From Myxococcales bacterium (GTDB lineage Bacteria > Myxococcota_A > Polyangia > Haliangiales > Haliangiaceae): a stretch of 64,000 nucleotides of DNA. Both the position numbers and the translations under genes were made by a program. Below the pieces are notes generated by a model. That model ran no database searches and was not told the origin of the DNA. It saw only the letters and a list, made by a program, of their open reading frames with translations. This document shows, piece by piece, positions 1-8,220 of the stretch (its first letter is position 1; every line of letters starts with the position of its first letter). Where the stretch lies: contig JADKKI010000022.1 in assembly GCA_016720595.1 (NCBI GenBank), positions 189,719-253,718 of the forward strand, read 5' to 3'.

Positions 1-352
1 CTCCCGTGAGCGCGACGGTGATGTGCTTGCACGGCTTGGGGCCGTTCGGGACTGGTGCCTGCGCCGGGAGTCGAGTCGCGAGCTCGGCTTGAGTCCCACG
101 CAACAGCACTCCGAGCTCCACCAGCAACCCGACCGCGGCCTCGTCACACCTGGCGATCAGCTCGGCATGCGCCACCGGGCTCACCGTGGTGAGCGCGAGA
201 ACCGCGGACATCGCCGCCACGTCCAGATCCTCGAGCACCACAGGCTCGGGTCGATCGGCGAGCGCGATCAGGAGGCGGGTCTCCTGCGCGAGCACGATGA
301 CCGCAGGGTTTCGAAGATACCAATCCACCAAACGCCCGGTCAGCTTGCCCAC
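1..352 (-). CDS. Partial RiPP-locus protein: winged-helix-like N-terminus leading into a possible flavoprotein (LanD-like) domain
   Basis: The first 117 codons of a gene cut by the left edge, beginning 54 bases after the precursor peptide stop. GTG at 352 is taken as the start because an in-frame TGA lies seven codons upstream; GTG at 328 is the alternative. Residues 20-95 are helical with the pattern of a small winged-helix module (LEDLDVAAMSAV, then SPVAHAELIARCDEAAVGLL, then ELGVLLRG), similar in layout to PqqD-like RiPP recognition elements. After a Pro/Ala linker the last visible residues read KPCKHITVALTG, which resembles the first strand and turn of HFCD flavoproteins (EpiD/CoaC family: lysine-rich, then ITVxxTG). 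That family oxidatively decarboxylates the C-terminal Cys of peptides. The flavoprotein call rests on about ten residues plus context and is an inference. Confidence 0.5.
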   Translation of the reverse strand, partial: MGKLTGRLVDWYLRNPAVIVLAQETRLLIALADRPEPVVLEDLDVAAMSAVLALTTVSPVAHAELIARCDEAAVGLLVELGVLLRGTQAELATRLPAQAPVPNGPKPCKHITVALTG

Positions 353-405
353 ATCATGCGTGTTGGCTCAAGGAACTGGCCAACGTAGCGCCGGTCGTAC
401 CGTGA

Positions 406-600
406 CTAGCAGCCGGGTTCATTCCTGGAGCCACCACCAGAACCGCCCGGCGGGTGCGTGTTCAGGCCACCACCCGCAACAGCCTTGAGCTGCTCGTCGG
501 TCAGCGTGTCCTGAAGCTGGCGGAGCGTGGTCTTGGTCAGGGTCAGCTTCTTGGCCTGTTCTTTCTTCATGTCTAGGTTCATGAGCAAGATCAGATCCAT
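406..600 (-). CDS. Lanthipeptide-like RiPP precursor peptide ending in Cys
   Basis: A 64-residue peptide. Residues 6-10 (LMNLD) resemble the F(N/D)LD box recognised by LanB dehydratases. They are followed by a Lys-rich helix and the leader pattern LTLTKTTLRQL...LTDEQLKAVAGG, typical of class I lanthipeptide-type leaders that end in a double Gly. The core of about 20 residues after the GG is GLNTHPPGGSGGGSRNEPGC: one Thr, two Ser and a single, terminal Cys. Ser/Thr can be dehydrated by the LanB at 8221, and the terminal Cys fits a LanD-type decarboxylase encoded just downstream. The start at 600 is preferred because a good promoter puts transcription start at that ATG and because it retains the NLD box; ATGs at 582 and 570 are alternatives. 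No Shine-Dalgarno is visible. Confidence 0.8.
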   Translation of the reverse strand: MDLILLMNLDMKKEQAKKLTLTKTTLRQLQDTLTDEQLKAVAGGGLNTHPPGGSGGGSRNEPGC

Positions 601-605
601 CGCAG

Positions 606-635
606 AACGTAATTTTACTTACCAAAATTGGTCAA
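606..635 (-). promoter_or_regulatory. Promoter of the precursor peptide gene
   Basis: Reading on the minus strand, TTGACC (635-630), an 18-base spacer, then TACGTT (611-606), followed by five bases and the ATG at 600. The spacing predicts transcription beginning at or one base inside the start codon, so the message would be leaderless. The stretch is clearly more AT-rich than its surroundings. It lies between the kinase stop and the precursor, so the precursor can be made independently of the upstream genes. Confidence 0.65.
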
Positions 636-685
636 ATCTGCACGAACCGACCAGCCATGATTGCACTTGAGGTGCACCGCCATGG

Positions 686-3600
686 TCAGTTGCACTTGGC
701 GGTCACCTGGGTGAGCCCGATCTCTGTGTAACGGTAGGGGACGTTGCACATCAACTTGGACAGGTCGCGAGGTAGAGCGGGGACCTCCCAGACCAACGCG
801 ATGCCATCCTGGGTGGTTGCCGCGACATGGTGTCCGTCTGGCGACACGCTCAGCGCGAACAACGGCACCTCGTCCGGATTCGGGAGGACTCCCACCACGT
901 TCTTCCTGATCGGGTCCCACAGCCGAATCGTCCCGTCGAAGCCCGCCGTGAAGATGAGCCTGTAAGACAGACCCCATCTGACGGTGGAGATGAACGATCC
1001 GCGATTCGGCAGTTCGAGGCTCGGAGCGCCGTCCTTGAGGGTCCACGCGAGTGCCACCCCATCATCAGTGGTCCCGAGCACGAGCTTGCCGTCGCCACTG
1101 ACCTCCAGAGAGAACGTGTTCCCGCCAGTGGTCCACCGTCCGCTCCGCGCGCCGGTCTTGGTGTCCCAGGTTTGAACCGAGCGGTCATCGCTACTCGTGA
1201 CCGCAGTCTCTCCACCCGGCGCCAGCGAGAGCGAGGCCAGCGCTCGGCCGTCAGCAGGAGTCACGACGAGCTCGGCCGCTGGTTGACCGAGCCGCCAGAT
1301 CCGCGCGGACCCATCGACGCTGACAGTCGCGAGCCGGGCGCTGTCCGCAAACCAGACGACGTCGACGATCGCACCGGTGTGCCCTTGGAGCGTCTGGATC
1401 ATGCTCCCGGAAGAGGCATCCCAGATGTGGACGAGCTGATCGTCACCGACGGACACCAGCCGCGAACCGTCCGGACTGACGCGGATGGCGGCGACCTTGC
1501 CATGCTGGGACACCGTGAACAGCACCCTGCCGCTGGCGCGGTCCCACACGCGCACCGTTCCCTCGTCGCCGCCGGCGGCGACGCGCGTCCCATCGGGGAA
1601 CAACTCGACGCACTGAGCGACCCCAGGGCCGAGATCGAAGCGACGCGGCGCGAGCTGGACGCGCGAGCTCCACACGATCGCCGTGTGGTCGCTGCCCGAC
1701 GTGACCAGACCCCTGCCCTCGCTATCGTACGCAACACTGAGGAGCGCCGCGCGGTGACCAACCAGATGCAGCTCGCGCTGGCCCGATGCGACATCCCAGA
1801 CCGCCGCATCACCATCGTCGGAGGCGGTTGCGAGTCGCGCGCCGTCGGGTCGAAACACCAGGTCGTTGACGGCACCCTTGTGGCCGAGGAGCGTCCTGAT
1901 GGGGGTCCCCGTGGCGCTGTCCCACAACACGGCGGTGTGATCGTTGGAGGCCGTGGCGACCATGCGCCCGTCGGGGCTGAACTCCGCGGCGTTCACGCGC
2001 TGCCGATGGCGGAGCGTGAGCTTCCGGGTCCCGAGCACCAGGTCGACGACGGTCGCCGTGCCGTCGTCGCTCGCGGCGACCAGCTTGGTGCCGTCGGGGC
2101 TGAACCTGAGCGTGTTGATCTTCGATTTGCCGGTCTCGATCGTTGCGAGGACCCGCTTGGTCGCGAGGTTCCAGATCCGGACCGCGCCGAGGCTGTCGCC
2201 CACGGCCAGTCGCGTTCCATCTCCGCTGATCGCCCCCGGATCCCCGGTGAAGAACCCCGAGATCGGATGTGGCGTCCCCTGGAGCGTCGCGAGGAGCGCG
2301 CCGTCCGCTCCCCACAGCTCGACGATGTCGTCCTTCGCGATCGTGGCGATCAGCTTCCCGTCGGGTGTGATCACGATCCCTTGGAGGCTGATGTCGCGAT
2401 CGTGAAAGGTCGCCCGCTTGGCCCCGGTGTGCGCGTCCCACAGGCTCGCGGTGCCATCGTAGCTGGCTGTAGCCACCACCGTCCCCGCCCGATCCATCGC
2501 GACCCTGACCACCGGCCCACCGTGCCGGAGCTCCGCGATCAGCGCGTACGTCGTGCGGTCCACGAGCCGCGCGCGGCCATCGTAGGAGCAGGTCAAGATC
2601 GTCGAACCGTCGGGCGTGAAGCGCGCCCGCACGACGTAGTCGTCGTGCTCGATCACGTGCTGCTTGTTCTCGATCGCGGCGGCGGCGAACGCGACGGCCG
2701 TGTCGTGTCCGGCCCCCTGTGCGCCGAGCTCGCGGGCCTTGTCGAGATACGCCAGACCCGGCAGAGGGTCGCCGTCGACGATGTACCGCCGCCCCTGGTC
2801 TTCGAACTGAGCCACGACGGTATCGCGAAGCTTCGCGGCCGCGTCCGTGGCCTTCTGTGCGCTCGACTTCGCGAGCTCCTCGTTGCCCTCGGCGATCGAG
2901 CGCTGGCTCGCCACGCGTGCGTTGAGGAGCACGAGCGAGATCACACCGATCGTGAGCACCGCAAACGATCCGATGATCGTCCAGGTCTGGCGCCGCGCCG
3001 CACGCTTTGCTTGCGCGAGGCTCGCGTCTGCGAATGCGGTGTCGACCGAGCCGATCGCGCCCAGGTAGCGTGCTCGCCAGAGCCGATACTCGGCGAGCGC
3101 GTCGCCGCGCCACAGCAGGCCCTCGGGGCGACCACGTTCATCCCACTGCCGGGCCGCTGCGCGGAGCTGATCGCGGAGGCGCGCGCCCTCGGCATCTTCG
3201 CGACGCCACGCCACGAGGCGAGGCCACCCCGTGATCAGTGCCTCGTGCGTGATCTCGATCTGCTCGCCACCGGTGGCGCTATCGGAGCTCACCAGCAGTC
3301 GCGCCGCGATCAACTTCTCGAGGGCGCCTGCGATCACGGGCTCGCTGGCGCCTCCCACGCCGGCGCCGAGCACCTGGTGGAGCTCGTTTCGCTCCAGCAC
3401 GGCCCGGGTGCCGTCCGCAGTCACGGCGTGCCGAAACACCTCGCGGACCAGCCGCTGCTCTTCAGGCCGCATCCCCGTGAGCACGCCTTCGGCATGCTGC
3501 GACAAAGCGCCTCCTACGCCGCCGAGCGACGTATACGCCTTCCGCGAGATCTGCCGGAACCTGCGATCCCGCAGCTCCCAGAGCTTCGAGCAGGTGAACG

Positions 3601-6115
3601 AGAGCAGCGCGAGGGGGGACCGGGCTTGCTCGAGCGCCCCGGTGATGTCGTCGACGAGCTTCGGATCATCGAGCGCGTAGCCCGCCTGCCTCAGCGGCTC
3701 GAGCAGGATCCGGGTCAGATCACTCTTCCCGGGCGTGGTCAGCAGCTGTAGTCCCGAGGACAACCGCGTTCGCAACGCCGGCAGGGCCTCGGCGTGCAGC
3801 AGAAAGTCGTCGCGCAGCGTGATCACGACCCGCACCATCTCGTCCGCGGACCGGGCCGCGCGCGCGAGTAGCAACGCGAACTTCGCGCGCTCGTCCGGAT
3901 CGTCGCAGAGCGTGAACAGCTCCTCGAACTGATCGACGACGATCATCGTGACGCCGCCGCCCTCGCGCGATCGCAGGAGATTCCCGAGCGCCTCTGGATC
4001 GCGATCGATCTCGCTCCGGAAGATCCGTGGATCGACGAAGTTTCCGAGCCGCGCCGCGAGGTTCGCGAGCGGGGATGCGCCCGGCCGCAGGACCACGACG
4101 CGCCAGTCGTCCGGGAGTGTCGGGACCACGCCGGCCTGCACGAACGAGCTCTTCCCCGCGCCCGAAGGTCCAACGACCGCGAGGAACGGCTGGGCGCGGA
4201 GCCGGTTGACGAACGCCTCTGCCTCGCGCTCGCGACCGAAGAACCGCCCCGCGTCGCTGGACGTGAACGCGCTCAGTCCCGGATACGGACAGACCTCCTC
4301 GTCGGAGCGGTCGAGGTCCTTCGACGATTCCCCGAGCAGCCCGCCGACCACCTCCCACAGCCCCTCGTCCTCGAGCTCGTAGGCCTCCGGGAGCGCCACC
4401 AGGCGCGAACCTCGACGCCCGCGACCGTCCAGGAGGAACAGCTGCTGGGGCAAACCCGGCGCAGGTTCGTGGACCTGCACGAACGGATAGAGAGCGACCA
4501 CAGGCAATCCAGAGACATCGACGAACGCAGGCTGGCCCTGATCGAGGACGTGCCCGCGGAGCGATGTCGTCGACCGTTCTCCGCTCGCGAGCCCCATCCA
4601 CCGCTCTGCGCCATGCTCGGTGGGCACCACCAGCTGGTAGTCTCCGAGGAAGCCGAGCGCGACGAGCATGCGTGCTGCAAGCGGGGTGGCACGACCGAGG
4701 AGCTCGCGAACGCGGTCATCGTTGACCGCCTTGTCGTCCTCGCGGAGCGCGATCAACTCGACGAGCGCGCCATCCTTCCGGTCGAGGAACTCGAGAAGCT
4801 CGGGCATTGGATAGGCGGCACGCAGGGTGTCGAACGGCGCGGACAGCTCCTTCGCCAGCGCGTACCACTCAGAGTCCGGAAGGGTCCGCTCGGCGAGGCG
4901 GCGCAGCGCCGCGTGAACACCCGATTCGCTGGCCCGCCCACCTCCGACCTGGGCGTGCGCCGCGAGCGCGATCACGCCGACAAACCGCGTGGCGACCCGA
5001 ACGAGCTGCCACAAGGCGTCTCGCGCCTGGTGCGCGTTGCGAGCGGAGTGCAGCGCGTTGACCGCCCTTGCGATCGGTTCGGGCGCGCGCGTGAGCACGT
5101 CGATCCGCACCTGATCATCGATCCGGGGCAGCCCCTCGACCTCCTCCGCGATGCCACTCGCCGCGCGTACCGCGGACGCGAGCTGGAGCGCCGAATCGTA
5201 GCGATCGCCTGGGCGCTTGGCCATCGCGCGCGCGATCACCGCATCGAGCGCCTTGGGATGACCCGGGCCCAGTGGCGGTGGTGGGCGATCGGCGTGGGCC
5301 ATCGCGATCTCGATCCGATTTCCACCGCTGAACGGCGGCCGACTGGTGAGTGCTTCGTAGCTCAGGACACCGAGGGCGTAGATGTCCGTGCGCGCGTCGA
5401 CCGCCGCGGCATCGGTCCATTGCTCTGGAGCCATGTAGAGCGGCGAGCCGATCACCGCGCCGTCCTCCGTCAAGCGGCCACTGTCGGTGACGCGGTCCTC
5501 GGAGCTCTCCGCGGGGTGCGCGGTGTCGGCGAGTGAATCCGTGGTGCCCTCCGGCGGCGTCTGGATCGCCTTGATCGGACCCGACGTCGCCGGATCGCTG
5601 CCGTCGAGCTTCGCGATCCCGAGATCCAGGAGCTTCGGTAGCAGCTGGCCCGCACGTACCAGGACCATCACGTTGGCGGGCTTGAGATCGCGATGGACGA
5701 TGCCTTGCTCGTGAGCGGTCTGAACGACCTGGCAGATCCTCTCGAGCAGCGGGACAAAACGCTCGATGGAGATCGCGCCCTTGGCCTCGAGCAGCCGATC
5801 GAGCGGCGTGCCGCGGACGAGCTCCATCGCGATCCACATCAGCCCATCGGTCTCGACACCGAACGCGTAGATGTGTGCGGCGAACGGGTGATCGAGCCGC
5901 GAGGCCAGCTTGGCTTCGCGCAGAAACCGCTGGATCACGGTCTCGCTCGCACGCAGCCGGGCGTGGAGGACCTTGATCACCGCCTCGCGCGCGAGAGCCG
6001 GCTGCTCGGCTCGGAACACCAGGCCGAACCCGCCGCTCGACATCTGCTCGCGGACGATGAACTCACCGAGCTTCCGCCCGACGAGCGCCGCAGCATCCCG
6101 CGATTCCACCTTCAC
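686..6115 (-). CDS. Giant Ser/Thr kinase with STAND NTPase, transmembrane helix and WD40 propellers
   Basis: 1809 residues. Residues about 15-320 are a Hanks-type kinase: glycine loop SSGGFGLVF, AVIKVL lysine, VHRDLKPANV catalytic loop near 142, DLG in place of DFG, and APEQW. Near 608 begins CPYPGLSAF...FFGRE, the signature start of nSTAND1-type NTPases, with Walker A GPSGAGKSS near 648 and a Walker-B-like VVDQFEELF. A membrane helix (about 1042-1063, IIGSFAVLTIGVISLVLL) separates this from about 15 WD40 repeats (about 1153-1798), enough for two propellers, each repeat carrying a W/WD ending. The expected topology is a cytoplasmic kinase and NTPase with the WD40 sensor outside the inner membrane. 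It starts 19 bases after the FHA/sigma54 activator and ends just before the RiPP precursor, so it probably acts as a signalling switch for the locus. TATCGT lies 10 bases upstream of the GTG. Confidence 0.9.
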   Translation of the reverse strand: MKVESRDAAALVGRKLGEFIVREQMSSGGFGLVFRAEQPALAREAVIKVLHARLRASETVIQRFLREAKLASRLDHPFAAHIYAFGVETDGLMWIAMELVRGTPLDRLLEAKGAISIERFVPLLERICQVVQTAHEQGIVHRDLKPANVMVLVRAGQLLPKLLDLGIAKLDGSDPATSGPIKAIQTPPEGTTDSLADTAHPAESSEDRVTDSGRLTEDGAVIGSPLYMAPEQWTDAAAVDARTDIYALGVLSYEALTSRPPFSGGNRIEIAMAHADRPPPPLGPGHPKALDAVIARAMAKRPGDRYDSALQLASAVRAASGIAEEVEGLPRIDDQVRIDVLTRAPEPIARAVNALHSARNAHQARDALWQLVRVATRFVGVIALAAHAQVGGGRASESGVHAALRRLAERTLPDSEWYALAKELSAPFDTLRAAYPMPELLEFLDRKDGALVELIALREDDKAVNDDRVRELLGRATPLAARMLVALGFLGDYQLVVPTEHGAERWMGLASGERSTTSLRGHVLDQGQPAFVDVSGLPVVALYPFVQVHEPAPGLPQQLFLLDGRGRRGSRLVALPEAYELEDEGLWEVVGGLLGESSKDLDRSDEEVCPYPGLSAFTSSDAGRFFGREREAEAFVNRLRAQPFLAVVGPSGAGKSSFVQAGVVPTLPDDWRVVVLRPGASPLANLAARLGNFVDPRIFRSEIDRDPEALGNLLRSREGGGVTMIVVDQFEELFTLCDDPDERAKFALLLARAARSADEMVRVVITLRDDFLLHAEALPALRTRLSSGLQLLTTPGKSDLTRILLEPLRQAGYALDDPKLVDDITGALEQARSPLALLSFTCSKLWELRDRRFRQISRKAYTSLGGVGGALSQHAEGVLTGMRPEEQRLVREVFRHAVTADGTRAVLERNELHQVLGAGVGGASEPVIAGALEKLIAARLLVSSDSATGGEQIEITHEALITGWPRLVAWRREDAEGARLRDQLRAAARQWDERGRPEGLLWRGDALAEYRLWRARYLGAIGSVDTAFADASLAQAKRAARRQTWTIIGSFAVLTIGVISLVLLNARVASQRSIAEGNEELAKSSAQKATDAAAKLRDTVVAQFEDQGRRYIVDGDPLPGLAYLDKARELGAQGAGHDTAVAFAAAAIENKQHVIEHDDYVVRARFTPDGSTILTCSYDGRARLVDRTTYALIAELRHGGPVVRVAMDRAGTVVATASYDGTASLWDAHTGAKRATFHDRDISLQGIVITPDGKLIATIAKDDIVELWGADGALLATLQGTPHPISGFFTGDPGAISGDGTRLAVGDSLGAVRIWNLATKRVLATIETGKSKINTLRFSPDGTKLVAASDDGTATVVDLVLGTRKLTLRHRQRVNAAEFSPDGRMVATASNDHTAVLWDSATGTPIRTLLGHKGAVNDLVFRPDGARLATASDDGDAAVWDVASGQRELHLVGHRAALLSVAYDSEGRGLVTSGSDHTAIVWSSRVQLAPRRFDLGPGVAQCVELFPDGTRVAAGGDEGTVRVWDRASGRVLFTVSQHGKVAAIRVSPDGSRLVSVGDDQLVHIWDASSGSMIQTLQGHTGAIVDVVWFADSARLATVSVDGSARIWRLGQPAAELVVTPADGRALASLSLAPGGETAVTSSDDRSVQTWDTKTGARSGRWTTGGNTFSLEVSGDGKLVLGTTDDGVALAWTLKDGAPSLELPNRGSFISTVRWGLSYRLIFTAGFDGTIRLWDPIRKNVVGVLPNPDEVPLFALSVSPDGHHVAATTQDGIALVWEVPALPRDLSKLMCNVPYRYTEIGLTQVTAKCN

Positions 6116-6134
6116 TGCGGGTGCGACGATACCA

Positions 6135-8087
6135 TCACTTCTTGCGCGGCCTCGGGATCCCGAACTGCTCCACCCGATTGATCAGCGTCCGACGCGAGAC
6201 GCCGAGCAATCCTGCCGCCACGGTTTGATTTCCACCCGCACGTGCGAGTGCTTCGATCACGCGAGCGCGTTCGTCAGCGATCGTCTCGAGCGGAGCCTCG
6301 AGCTCGGGCCACCCAGCGCGGGCCTCGGATGGCGACGCGACCGTCGTCTCGGCTGGAGGTGTTACCGAGGTCACCATCGGGGCCGCCGGCCCTGGGGCGA
6401 TCGCTGCGGCCGCCACCGGGGCCGTCGCCGCGGCCGTCACCGGAGCGCGCGGCGGCGTCACGGCCTCAGCACTCTCGGGAGCACGAGGTCTCTCGAACTC
6501 GACGGGACGGTCCTCGCTGGCCGATACCGGCACCACGACCGGAGCGCGTGGCATCGAGGTCCGCATCTTCTCCATCGGCAGGTGCTCCAACCCGATCACC
6601 GCGCCATTGCTGAGGAGCACCGCCCGTTCGATCACGTTGCGCAGCTCGCGAATGTTCCCCGGCCACGTGTACTCGGCGAGGACGGCGAGCGCCTCCGAGC
6701 TGATCCCGTCGCACCCCTCGAGCCCGTTGCGCTCGGCCGCCTGTCGCAGGAAGGCCTCGGCGAGCCCCGGGATCTCCGACACGCGCTCTCGGAGCGGCGG
6801 GATCACGAGCGTGATTCCGTTGAGCCGGAAGTACAGGTCCTGCCGGAACGCCTGCCGTCCGATCTCGACCTCGAGATCGCGATTCGTCGCAGACAGAAAC
6901 CGAACATCGATGAACCGCGACTTGAGCGCGCCGACCCGCATGACCTGCCGCTCTTCGATCACGCGCAGCAACTTGACCTGCATGCTCATCGGGAGCTCGC
7001 CGAGCTCGTCGAGAAACACGGTGCCACCGTCGGCAGTCTCGAGGAGCCCCGCCTTGGTCTGCGTCGCTCCCGTGAACGAACCCTTCTCGTGCCCGAACAG
7101 TTCACTCTCGAGCAGGGTCTCCGACAGCGCCGCGCAGTTGAGGCGGAGGATCGGCTTGTCCGCGCGCCGCGAGAGCTTGTGGATGCGCTCCGCCAGGACC
7201 TCCTTGCCGACCCCGGTCTCCCCCGTGATCATGACGCTGATCGTCCCGGCCGCGATCCGGTGCACGATCCGATCGAGGTTCTGGATCATCGCGTTCGCGA
7301 TCACGAGCGGCGAGTCCGCGGGAACGCGCACCGCCCGCCCCAGCGCGGCCGCCGACGCGCGCTCCATCAGCTCGTAGGGATTCCGTGCGTCCGTGGGGTA
7401 GATCGCCACCCCGATGTTCGCTTTGACTCCCTCGGCGAGCAGCGCGTTCGAGATCTTGCTGGTCACGATGCCGAGGTCGGCGGCGGTCGTATCCACGACC
7501 AGCACCTCGTGCTCGGACGGGCCGTAGTAGCCGATCACGTCCATCGCCCGCAGCACGCGGCACAGGGACTCTTCGACCACCCGGCCTTGCTCCGGGGAGG
7601 CGCAGTGGACGCGGACCACGGCGAACGACGCCCCACTGCGCTGGGACCGCGCGCACTCCTCATCCACGCGCGCCTCGAAGTAGCCGTGGGCCCAGATGTG
7701 GCGCTTGCTGACCGGCATGCTCCGCTGCTGGACCACCACCATCACGGTGCCGACGTCGAACGGCTCGCCGAGCGCGACATCCGCCTTCTCCTGCCGGTGA
7801 AGCAAGCGATCGCCGACGCGAACCCCGTTGACGCTCCCGAGATCCTCGAGCACGAGCGTGTCGCCGATCACCAGCAGCGCATGGTTCCGTGACACCGATG
7901 GGTGATCGATGCGGATATCCGAGTCGGGTGCCCGCCCGATCGCGACGCGCCCCTGGCTCGGCAGCGGGTACGTCGCATCGAGCCCCTCTCCGATCACCAC
8001 GAGGCATAACCGCCCGCTGACGGGATCACTCTGCAACCGCCGCGGCGTCGATGCGGCCTGTAGCGTTGGGTCCGGTTCGCGGGTCAC
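6135..8087 (-). CDS. FHA-domain sigma54-dependent transcriptional activator
   Basis: 650 residues from GTG 8087, chosen because GGAG sits seven bases upstream and the FHA domain begins soon after; the frame stays open upstream but without protein-like composition. The N-terminal FHA domain (IGRAPDSDIRIDHPSVSRNHA, GSVNGVRVGD) binds phosphothreonine. A central region (ARVDEECARSQR...LRAMDVIGYYG...IGVAIYP) looks like a degenerate GGDEF or cyclase-fold domain. The AAA+ domain has Walker A GETGVGKE, the loop ELFGHEKGSFTGA (GSFTGA rather than GAFTGA) and Walker B TVFLDELGE. The C-terminus is a Fis-type helix-turn-helix (GNQTVAAGLLGVSRRTLINRV). It activates sigma54 RNA polymerase, presumably after the adjacent kinase phosphorylates a partner. 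I found no convincing -24/-12 site in the locus. Confidence 0.93.
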   Translation of the reverse strand: MTREPDPTLQAASTPRRLQSDPVSGRLCLVVIGEGLDATYPLPSQGRVAIGRAPDSDIRIDHPSVSRNHALLVIGDTLVLEDLGSVNGVRVGDRLLHRQEKADVALGEPFDVGTVMVVVQQRSMPVSKRHIWAHGYFEARVDEECARSQRSGASFAVVRVHCASPEQGRVVEESLCRVLRAMDVIGYYGPSEHEVLVVDTTAADLGIVTSKISNALLAEGVKANIGVAIYPTDARNPYELMERASAAALGRAVRVPADSPLVIANAMIQNLDRIVHRIAAGTISVMITGETGVGKEVLAERIHKLSRRADKPILRLNCAALSETLLESELFGHEKGSFTGATQTKAGLLETADGGTVFLDELGELPMSMQVKLLRVIEERQVMRVGALKSRFIDVRFLSATNRDLEVEIGRQAFRQDLYFRLNGITLVIPPLRERVSEIPGLAEAFLRQAAERNGLEGCDGISSEALAVLAEYTWPGNIRELRNVIERAVLLSNGAVIGLEHLPMEKMRTSMPRAPVVVPVSASEDRPVEFERPRAPESAEAVTPPRAPVTAAATAPVAAAAIAPGPAAPMVTSVTPPAETTVASPSEARAGWPELEAPLETIADERARVIEALARAGGNQTVAAGLLGVSRRTLINRVEQFGIPRPRKK

Positions 8088-8146
8088 CCGGGCGCTCCAG
8101 GGAGATTCTTGATCGCCAGCCTCGGCATGACGGACGGGAGGTCCAC
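8084..8146 (-). CDS. Possible 20-codon leader ORF coupled to the FHA/sigma54 activator
   Basis: A short frame (starts GTG 8146, peptide MDLPSVMPRLAIKNLPGAPG) whose TGA overlaps the GTG of the activator in a GTGA arrangement. TACACT on the minus strand (8160-8155) ends eight bases before its GTG, the same leaderless-promoter spacing seen at many genes here. It may only couple translation or be fortuitous; the peptide resembles nothing I recognise. Confidence 0.3.
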   Translation of the reverse strand: MDLPSVMPRLAIKNLPGAPG

Positions 8147-8220
8147 TTCCCTCCAGTGTACGCCGATCGTCGGAGGGCGAGCTGCGCGGATCACGTGATA
8201 GCGTCGTGAGCGAGGATCGC

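Noticed and set aside
662..676. Inverted repeat TGCAC-TTGAG-GTGCA downstream of the giant kinase
   Set aside because: The stem is only five pairs without a T-run; too weak to call a terminator.
827..3751. Plus-strand frame of 974 codons opposite the WD40 region
   Set aside because: Repetitive antisense translation mirrors the WD40 repeats; no start signal or domain.
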